In this document: positions 6,923 to 11,682 of the stretch, piece after piece
Numbering within the stretch: the stretch's first letter is position 1
Layout of the letters: the number at the start of each line of letters is the position of its first letter
DNA from: DATKMP01 sp035541775
GTDB lineage: Bacteria; Bacteroidota; Ignavibacteria; UBA10030
Assembly: GCA_035541775.1 (NCBI GenBank)
Contig: DATKMP010000156.1
Span: forward strand, 1 to 11,682
Reading direction: 5' to 3'
Length of the DNA: 11,682 nucleotides
Notes under the pieces: model-generated
Told to the model about the DNA's origin: nothing
Databases searched by the model: none
What the model saw: the letters and a program-made list of their open reading frames with translations, nothing else
Program-made: the position numbers and the translations under genes

Positions 6923-6939
6923 CGTATTTTAGTTTTTTG

Positions 6940-6981
6940 AAAAGCATCTGTGTGGCATCCGATGCCATCAGATGCTTTTTT
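6940..6981 (+). terminator. Strong Rho-independent terminator after bTHX
   Basis: AAAAGCATCTG pairs with CAGATGCTTTTTT (stem arms 6944-6950 and 6969-6975). Inside it is a second stem TGGCA/TGCCA (6953-6957, 6963-6967) with a 5-base loop. The T-run is 6976-6981. The end of the T-run is only 14 bases before the ATG of the MFS gene. Confidence 0.92.
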
Positions 6982-6995
6982 ATTGTTGATGGAAC

Positions 6996-8243
6996 ATGAA
7001 GCAACCGGCTGAATCACCTGCAAAAAAAATAAGCTTGGCACAAACCTTTGCGGCATTGCAGCATCGGAATTATCGATTGTGGTTTACCGGACAAGTTGTG
7101 TCGCTATTCGGTACGTGGATGCAAGTGACGGCGCAGGGATTTTTAATTTATCAACTCACGAAGTCTCCTGCTTTTCTTGGCTTTGTCGGATTCGCCAACG
7201 GCTTGCCATCGTTGGTACTCATGCTGTACGCCGGCGTTATTGCCGACCGCTTTCCGCGCCGCTCATTGTTGTTAGCTACGCAGACGACGATGATGATTCT
7301 TGCGTTCATTCTTACGATCCTCACCTTCTTCAATGTTGTCGCGCCGTGGCACATCATCCTGCTTGCATTTTTTCTCGGCATCGCCAATGCTTTTGATGCG
7401 CCCGCGCGCTTGGCGTTTATCCCGCAGTTAGTACCCAAAGAACGGCTGACCAATGCGATTGCACTGAATGCCATGATGATGAACACCGCAACAACACTTG
7501 GTCCCGGCATTGCCGGCGTTATTTATGCCACGATGGGACCGGCATGGTGTTTTGCGTTCAACGGTGTTTCGTTTCTTGCAGTCATTGGCGCACTGCTGAT
7601 GATCCATCCGCCGGCACAAGAACTTCAACGCATCAAAGGATCGACTTTATCCAATCTCAAAATCGGTGTTTCGTATGTGCTTCATACGCCGACGATTCGT
7701 ACGTTGATTCTGATGGTCGGTGCCACCAGTTTATTCGGCATGTCGATGGGCACATTGATTCCCGCATGGAGCGTCAAGGTGTTGCATGGAAATGCAGCAA
7801 CAAACGGATTACTTCAATCGGCGCGCGGCATCGGGTCGCTCATCGGAGCATTCGTCATTGCCTCGGTCGGGCATTTAAAAGTCCGCGGGAAAATGGTAAC
7901 GTTCGGTTCATGCTTCCTGCCGGTCTTCGCTATTTTATTTGCGTTGACGACATGGCTGCCGCTTTCGTTCGTCCTGATCGGTTGTTTGGGAATGGCATCG
8001 ATCTTGATTGTGAATGATGTCAATGCGCTGGTCACTTCGACAGTGCCGGAAAACATCCGCGGCCGTGCGATGAGTGTGTACAGCATGATGTTCTTCGGCT
8101 CGATGCCGATTGGCGCATTGATGTACGGTTCGCTTGCGGAACATTTCGGAGAATTCGCCGCTCTTGTTTTTAGCGGAGGATGTTTAGCGTTTATTGCTTT
8201 GAGCGTGTGGATCTTTGCGCCGACGATTCGTTCGCTGGAATAA
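6996..8243 (+). CDS. MFS transporter, EntS-like exporter family
   Basis: Inner-membrane secondary transporter of the major facilitator superfamily, 415 residues with about 12 hydrophobic helices. The N-terminus LQHRNYRLWFTGQVVSLFG (21-39) followed by TWMQVTAQGFLIYQLT is characteristic of the MFS_3/EntS-type group of proton-driven efflux proteins. Motif A appears as GVIADRFPRR (80-89) between helices 2 and 3. FDAPARLAFIPQLVP (loop after helix 4) and the following NAIALNAMMMN are also typical. Relatives export siderophores, macrolides or other small molecules; the substrate here cannot be read from sequence. The ATG at 6996 lies just beyond the bTHX terminator, with only a weak TGGA-type ribosome binding site. 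The promoter is unclear and expression may depend on read-through. Confidence 0.88.
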   Translation: MKQPAESPAKKISLAQTFAALQHRNYRLWFTGQVVSLFGTWMQVTAQGFLIYQLTKSPAFLGFVGFANGLPSLVLMLYAGVIADRFPRRSLLLATQTTMMILAFILTILTFFNVVAPWHIILLAFFLGIANAFDAPARLAFIPQLVPKERLTNAIALNAMMMNTATTLGPGIAGVIYATMGPAWCFAFNGVSFLAVIGALLMIHPPAQELQRIKGSTLSNLKIGVSYVLHTPTIRTLILMVGATSLFGMSMGTLIPAWSVKVLHGNAATNGLLQSARGIGSLIGAFVIASVGHLKVRGKMVTFGSCFLPVFAILFALTTWLPLSFVLIGCLGMASILIVNDVNALVTSTVPENIRGRAMSVYSMMFFGSMPIGALMYGSLAEHFGEFAALVFSGGCLAFIALSVWIFAPTIRSLE

Positions 8244-8288
8244 ATAAAATCTCATGTTTCAAAATCTGACACGACACATTCAACGTCT

Positions 8289-8675
8289 ATGAACCATTTC
8301 TTTTTGATGAAAGTTTTGAAATTTGGCATTGTCGGGACATCCGGGATTCTGATCGATTATGCCGTTACCTATTTGATCAAAGAACGAGTACAACTCAATA
8401 AGTATCTTGCCAATAGCTTAGGATTTACAGCCGCGGCAACTTCCAATTATATTCTGAATCGTGTCTGGACGTTCCAAAGCAGGAACCCGCATATCACTGT
8501 CGAATATCTTAAGTTCTTTTTCATTGCGCTGATCGGATTGGGCATCAGCAATACGATTATCTGGTACGCTTCAAAAAAAACAACCTACAATTTTTATGTG
8601 ATCAAAGGATTTGCAATCGCTGTCGTTTTCGTGTGGAACTTCGGAGCAAACTATCTCATCACGTTTCAACAGTGA
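8289..8675 (+). CDS. GtrA family membrane protein
   Basis: Small inner-membrane protein of 128 residues with four hydrophobic helices, matching the GtrA family. Members are thought to help move lipid-linked sugars (such as undecaprenyl-phosphate-glucose) across the membrane for polysaccharide or teichoic acid glycosylation. Seen: KFGIVGTSGILIDY at 11-24, the conserved SNYILNRVWTF at 52-62, and at the end VWNFGANYLITF (115-126). The last two segments resemble each other, consistent with an internal two-helix repeat. It is 45 bases after the MFS gene on the same strand; no glycosyltransferase is next to it, so the target is unknown. No Shine-Dalgarno is visible. The ATG is overlapped by the stop of a 12-codon frame (8254-8292), and Met7 is an alternative start. 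It converges on the symporter gene with 23 bases between stops. Confidence 0.88.
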   Translation: MNHFFLMKVLKFGIVGTSGILIDYAVTYLIKERVQLNKYLANSLGFTAAATSNYILNRVWTFQSRNPHITVEYLKFFFIALIGLGISNTIIWYASKKTTYNFYVIKGFAIAVVFVWNFGANYLITFQQ

Positions 8676-8698
8676 TGGACAACAACCGGCATGGAGTA

Positions 8699-10120
8699 TT
8701 ATTTGAGCGGCTGCATAACGTCGTCGTTCTTCTCTAACTTTCCCCACCCCCACCACATCAACGCCATAAATAACCCCGGGTACATCGGTTCAACGCCGAA
8801 GAAATATTTTGGATTTCCGTTTATCAAATTCATTTGTCCATAAATCAAACTAAATGTCGAAATAAACCAGCCGTTGATCATCGCACCAAGCGCGTATGCC
8901 GGCGAAATTTTTAATCGATCAAAATAACTCGAGAGTACAGGAATAAGAAGCCCGGGAATAATACACGTGCCGATCGTGTACCAAAGATTGACGACGGACG
9001 GAACCAATAACGCAAGCGCAATCGAGACGACGGCAGAAAGAATCAATCCGATTTTGGTCCATCGCTTTACCAACTCGGAATCGTGTTCGGCATGCTTCCA
9101 TCTTCCAACAATATCTTTGCCAATGGTAATTCCCGAAATCAGCGTTAAACTGCTTAAGCTGGACATAATCGTCGCCAGCATACCGATGTAAAACAATCCT
9201 TTTGCAATCACCGGCAGCGCCGCTTCCGCCAGCAACGGATAGGAAAGCATCGGCTTCGACATAACGGGCAAGGCGGCACGTGCGTACAATCCGGCAGTGG
9301 TTGTCATAAAATCAAACACGAGCCAGAACAAAATTGAAACTAGAATACCGCGCTGCGCCGTCTTGCCATCTTTCGCCGCATAACACCGTTGATAGAATGC
9401 AGGATCGACCAACGTCCACAGAGCAATAAAGAACCATACGGCAATATATTGCCAGTTGTTGCCGCCGTGCCAAGTAAGATGCAGCGGCGGTACGTGCGTG
9501 CGAATAAAATCCATGCCGCCGAACTTGAAATACGAAAAGACCACGATCATCGCGAAGCCAAGAAACATCAAGACAAACTCGAATGCATTTGCCCAGACAT
9601 CGGACCGCAATCCGCCGTTGTATAAATAAATAATCGTGATGAATGTTGCAAGGAAAATGGAAAGGGTGAGATCGATTCCAAATATTAACTGCACCAATAC
9701 GCCAAGCATCAACACGTAAGCCGCGGGGGTAACAAGGAAAAAGGTCAACACACCGCCGACAAGCGCCGTGCGCCGGCCGTACGCCGCTTCTAATTTATCG
9801 GGAATGGTATAAAGATTGGTGGCCCGAATGCGTTTGGCAAGAAATAACGCGAACACCAACGCAAAGATATAATAGGGAACGCCGAATACAATCCAATTGG
9901 AAATACCGTAACGGTACGAATATTCTCCGACGCCCAGAATGCCGCCGTACCATGTCGAAACTAAGGTTGCAACAAACATCGGCAGCGTGAGCGTGCGCCC
10001 AGCAAGCAAATATTCATCGTTGTCCGATTTTCGTTTTCGCGACGCGCGGAATCCGATGAACACCACCGACGCAAAGTATGCAACAATTAAAACGATGTCG
10101 ATAAAAGATAAATGAACCAT
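8699..10120 (-). CDS. Sodium:solute symporter (SSS family), candidate thiamine transporter
   Basis: Inner-membrane Na+-coupled uptake transporter of the SSS (LeuT-fold) family, 473 residues with about 13 hydrophobic helices. Family landmarks: DEYLLAGRTL (35-44) after the first helix, GGLRSDVWANAFEF (169-182), DPAFYQRCYAAKD (239-251), and TIMSSLSSLTLISG (317-330). The last is the helix-8 region that carries the Ser/Thr ligands of the Na2 site. Substrate cannot be read from sequence alone. Context: the ATG is 8 bases after the stop of thiamine pyrophosphokinase, and a TonB receptor gene is upstream, suggesting import of thiamine or its precursor. SSS proteins have been proposed as thiamine transporters before (ThiV, comparative genomics). 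No Shine-Dalgarno is visible in the AT-rich stretch before the ATG, so translation may be coupled to thiN. Family firm, substrate inferred. Confidence 0.9.
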   Translation of the reverse strand: MVHLSFIDIVLIVAYFASVVFIGFRASRKRKSDNDEYLLAGRTLTLPMFVATLVSTWYGGILGVGEYSYRYGISNWIVFGVPYYIFALVFALFLAKRIRATNLYTIPDKLEAAYGRRTALVGGVLTFFLVTPAAYVLMLGVLVQLIFGIDLTLSIFLATFITIIYLYNGGLRSDVWANAFEFVLMFLGFAMIVVFSYFKFGGMDFIRTHVPPLHLTWHGGNNWQYIAVWFFIALWTLVDPAFYQRCYAAKDGKTAQRGILVSILFWLVFDFMTTTAGLYARAALPVMSKPMLSYPLLAEAALPVIAKGLFYIGMLATIMSSLSSLTLISGITIGKDIVGRWKHAEHDSELVKRWTKIGLILSAVVSIALALLVPSVVNLWYTIGTCIIPGLLIPVLSSYFDRLKISPAYALGAMINGWFISTFSLIYGQMNLINGNPKYFFGVEPMYPGLFMALMWWGWGKLEKNDDVMQPLK

Positions 10121-10128
10121 GCGAATTA

Positions 10129-10824
10129 TTATTTTTTGATTTTCTGATTTTCGATTTGTGATACTTTGATTTTCGATTTCGTGATTGGCGATTTATTGAT
10201 TGAACGAGCAAGGAAGACGATCATTTTACCGGTACGAAATTTTATCGAGACAGATTCTGCCATCGAAACGTTTCTGGTACTTTCCCGCACACCAAGCCCG
10301 AGCAATTCATTCGTTAAATTCCATTTGAGTCCAGATGTCGTTACGCCCTTGCATAACGTCAGCGGCAGCAATGAAATGGTTGTTCCGATTGGCAAGTGAA
10401 TAACGGTTTCATTCTCGAGAGAAATATATTCGCCATACCGATCGATAAATATTATATCGAGCGAATCCGAAAATTTTGACAGCGCACTGAAATTGCTGAA
10501 TTCATGATCTGCCCTTCCGCCGGTTGCACCGAACACCAACGCTTCGGTATAATGATGTGCAACGGCATACGATAGCGCTTTTTCTAAATCGGTACTGTTT
10601 TGTTCGCGGATTTGTTTTTGGGGAACATTTTTAAATTTCTTCAGTGTCCGCGGACTTACAGAATCCAGATCACCAAGAATCAATTTTGGCGTCACCGAAA
10701 GTTTCGCTGCCGTATTCGCGCCGCCGTCGGCACAGATAAGAATATCGTCCGGCCGCAGATAGCTTTGAAGAAGCCGCCTGGCTGGAGCTGTGCCATTTGC
10801 CAGAATGATGATTCGTTTGTTCAT
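10129..10824 (-). CDS. thiN: Thiamine pyrophosphokinase
   Basis: Transfers pyrophosphate from ATP to thiamine, making the cofactor TPP directly from salvaged thiamine. In the 231-residue protein the family motifs are in order: ADGGANT (32-38), LGDLDS (50-55), QNSTDLEKAL (75-84) and GATGGRADH (99-107). These supply the ATP/Mg-binding Asp residues. The C-terminal beta domain, with TTSGLKWNL (162-170) for thiamine binding, runs to about 208. Beyond it is a 23-residue Lys/Ile/Ser-rich tail encoded by a degenerate repeat tract, unlike a normal enzyme end. The ATG at 10824 lacks a Shine-Dalgarno and lies 17 bases after the T-run of a strong hairpin. The SSS symporter follows after 8 bases, the TonB receptor gene precedes it; together they look like a thiamine salvage unit. 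Confidence 0.94.
   Translation of the reverse strand: MNKRIIILANGTAPARRLLQSYLRPDDILICADGGANTAAKLSVTPKLILGDLDSVSPRTLKKFKNVPQKQIREQNSTDLEKALSYAVAHHYTEALVFGATGGRADHEFSNFSALSKFSDSLDIIFIDRYGEYISLENETVIHLPIGTTISLLPLTLCKGVTTSGLKWNLTNELLGLGVRESTRNVSMAESVSIKFRTGKMIVFLARSINKSPITKSKIKVSQIENQKIKK
10134..10200. repeat. Degenerate TGATTTTCGATTT repeat tract in the thiN 3' end
   Basis: The 13-mer TGATTTTCGATTT occurs exactly at 10145-10157 and 10167-10179 (22-base period). It is flanked by partial copies such as TTTGATTTTC, GATTGGCGATTT and TTGATTG. The tract is low in G+C compared with the genes around it and encodes the atypical thiN tail. Confidence 0.65.
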
Positions 10825-10840
10825 AGATCATTCATAAAAA

Positions 10841-10884
10841 TAAAAAACGCCGCCGGGAGGAGGGGAGGCAACAACCCGACGGCG
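10841..10884 (-). terminator. Strong Rho-independent terminator or attenuator just before thiN
   Basis: Read on the minus strand: CGCCGTCGGG (10884-10875) pairs with CCCGGCGGCG (10857-10848), 10 bp with a single G-U. The 17-base pyrimidine-rich loop contains CCTCCCCTCCT. TTTTTT (10847-10842) and then ATTTTT follow. It may end transcription from the TonB receptor gene or act as an attenuator for thiN and the symporter. Confidence 0.88.
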
Positions 10885-10886
10885 AA

Positions 10887-10918
10887 TTGTACGTATCGGA
10901 ATAAATCCGTACGCACAA
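10887..10918 (-). other. Second hairpin immediately upstream of the thiN terminator
   Basis: Read on the minus strand: TTGTGCGTACGGA (10918-10906), a 5-base loop TTTAT, then TCCGATACGTACAA (10900-10887). This makes 13 pairs with one G-U and one bulged A. It ends 2 bases before the terminator stem, so the two would stack in the same transcript. There is no T-run of its own. Function unknown. Confidence 0.6.
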
Positions 10919-10965
10919 ATAATAAACGCACAAGCCACGAAAAATGTTTCTTTGTTTCGCATTCT

Positions 10966-11015
10966 TTTTTCTTTCTTTGCCACGCTGTGTAATGTACGCA
11001 ACAGAGAAAGAAAAA
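10966..11015. repeat. AT-rich inverted repeat in the TonB receptor–thiN gap
   Basis: TTTTTCTTTCT (10966-10976) and AGAAAGAAAAA (11005-11015) are perfect 11-base inverted copies around a 28-base interior, which itself has CTGT/ACAG ends (10985-10988, 11001-11004). It lies 12 bases after the receptor stop. Without a T-run it is not a standard terminator. The rest of the 203-base gap (10825-11027) contains the two hairpins listed separately and no convincing promoter boxes. Confidence 0.55.
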
Positions 11016-11027
11016 CACAGAATGAAA

Positions 11028-11682
11028 TTATAATTGTAATGCTGCACCGAGCACATAATTGCGTTCAGCCGCAGGATAAAATTCCTGCCCTTCGCCCGTC
11101 ATCGTATATAAGCGATTCAAAAGATTGTGCACTTCGCCGCGAACGAGAAGATGAATGCCGGAGCCAAGTGTAAATCGATAGAGCAGCGTTGCGTTCAAAA
11201 CAAAATATGCATCGTTCTTCTCAAGATCATTGTTTGTATTGTCGGTATAAAAAGCGCCGACATATTTTGCATCGAGCGAGGCACTCCATGCATCGACAGT
11301 TTGCGTCAGCCGGAGATTCGCCATATAATCCGGAGAGCCGGCGATGGGATTTCCGTCCAAACTATGGCGATAGGTTACGCCGTTCACGATACTATCCGCA
11401 AGAGAATAATGCACAAGCCGATTGTGCGAAACGGTTGCATTGCCGCTGACGCTGAATCCGTTTTGAAACGATTGCTGCGCTTCCAATTCAATTCCGATGT
11501 GCCGTGTGCGGTCGGCATTGCCCATCACCGGCTCGCCGAAAATATCGAGCGCGCCGCTTTTAATTAATTCATCATGAAATTCCATCCAGAAAATATTGGC
11601 GGCAACAAATAATTGTTCATCGCGATATGCAGCGCCGAGTTCCAGGTCGAACAAATGTTCCGGTTTAGCAATCGGATTGCTG
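11028..11682 (-). CDS. TonB-dependent receptor, C-terminal part (cut by window end)
   Basis: The reading frame is open to the window edge, so only the last 217 residues of an outer-membrane beta-barrel receptor are seen; the N-terminal plug and TonB box are outside. Evidence: a KPEHLFDLELGAAY start typical of a barrel strand after the conserved NPxLKPE-type phrase. Amphipathic strands with short turns alternate with longer loops (FQNGFSVSGNATVSHNRL, DAWSASLDAKYVGAFYTDN). The receptor-type ending has VRGEVHNLLNRLYT, then EGQEFYPAAERNYVLGAALQL. The last residue is Leu instead of the usual Phe/Trp that guides barrel assembly, a mild deviation. An internal TTG at 11654 is not the start. Such proteins import siderophores, cobalamin, glycans or thiamine by TonB energy. 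Being upstream of thiN and an SSS symporter on the same strand, thiamine is the favoured ligand here, by inference. Confidence 0.88.
   Translation of the reverse strand, partial: SNPIAKPEHLFDLELGAAYRDEQLFVAANIFWMEFHDELIKSGALDIFGEPVMGNADRTRHIGIELEAQQSFQNGFSVSGNATVSHNRLVHYSLADSIVNGVTYRHSLDGNPIAGSPDYMANLRLTQTVDAWSASLDAKYVGAFYTDNTNNDLEKNDAYFVLNATLLYRFTLGSGIHLLVRGEVHNLLNRLYTMTGEGQEFYPAAERNYVLGAALQL

Noticed and set aside
7151..7628. Open frames opposite the MFS gene
   Set aside because: Antisense to a well-supported transporter gene. Their protein sequences are low in information and lack motifs.
8676..8698. A shared terminator between the convergent GtrA and symporter genes
   Set aside because: The 23 bases contain no stem with a T-run on either strand.
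10134..10200. A CRISPR-like or tandem array
   Set aside because: Only two exact 13-base copies with a 9-base spacing and degenerate neighbours, lying within a coding frame. No array architecture and no cas genes.
10825..11027. A TPP riboswitch before thiN
   Set aside because: I searched the minus strand for the conserved CUGAGA and the CCUGAUCUGGAUAAU-like segments and found neither. The hairpins present do not have the TPP aptamer layout. A riboswitch may still lie upstream of the TonB receptor, outside the window.
1..11682. tRNA or rRNA genes, insertion sequences, attachment sites, phage or defence genes
   Set aside because: No cloverleaf ends, rRNA-like stretches, transposase motifs or terminal repeats were recognised. 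All sizeable regions are explained by metabolic, transport or ribosomal genes.

Overview
The window is ordinary, gene-dense bacterial chromosome. No gene lies on a visible mobile element, and the longest stretch without a gene is about 200 bases. The proteins point to the FCB group (Bacteroidota, Ignavibacteriota, Chlorobiota and relatives). The clues are a bTHX-type ribosomal small-subunit protein, a TonB-dependent receptor, a membrane–GNAT fusion, and moderate GC. Clear Shine-Dalgarno sites (GAGGAG, AGAGGAG, GAGGA) precede several genes, which argues against a typical Bacteroidia and fits an Ignavibacteria-like lineage better. This placement is inference from gene content, not a phylogeny.

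Layout. (1) Bases 1-1914, plus strand: a queuosine-precursor operon, queD (3' part only) – queE – queF – queC. Spacing is tight or overlapping, and the operon closes with a terminator built on a perfect 20-base palindrome. Together these enzymes carry a pterin precursor through to preQ1. (2) Bases 2003-4814, minus strand: zwf – pgl – beta-type carbonic anhydrase. This is the first two steps of the oxidative pentose phosphate pathway, with a carbonic anhydrase 35 bases downstream. (3) Bases 4912-6675, minus strand: an L-2-hydroxyglutarate-oxidase-like flavoprotein, then a membrane protein fused to a GNAT-like domain, ending in a terminator. (4) Bases 6803-8675, plus strand: a 39-residue bTHX ribosomal protein gene with its own strong terminator, an MFS exporter of the EntS type, and a GtrA-family membrane protein. 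(5) Bases 8699-11682, minus strand: the C-terminal part of a TonB-dependent receptor, a structured intergenic region with two adjacent hairpins, thiamine pyrophosphokinase, and a sodium:solute symporter that starts 8 bases after it.

The most interesting unit is the last. In Bacteroidota, thiamine salvage operons combine a TonB receptor, an inner-membrane transporter (usually PnuT) and thiamine pyrophosphokinase. Here the inner-membrane slot is held by an SSS-family symporter, so it is a candidate sodium-coupled thiamine transporter. The intergenic structure directly before thiN looks like a terminator or attenuator, but no TPP riboswitch consensus is visible in it.
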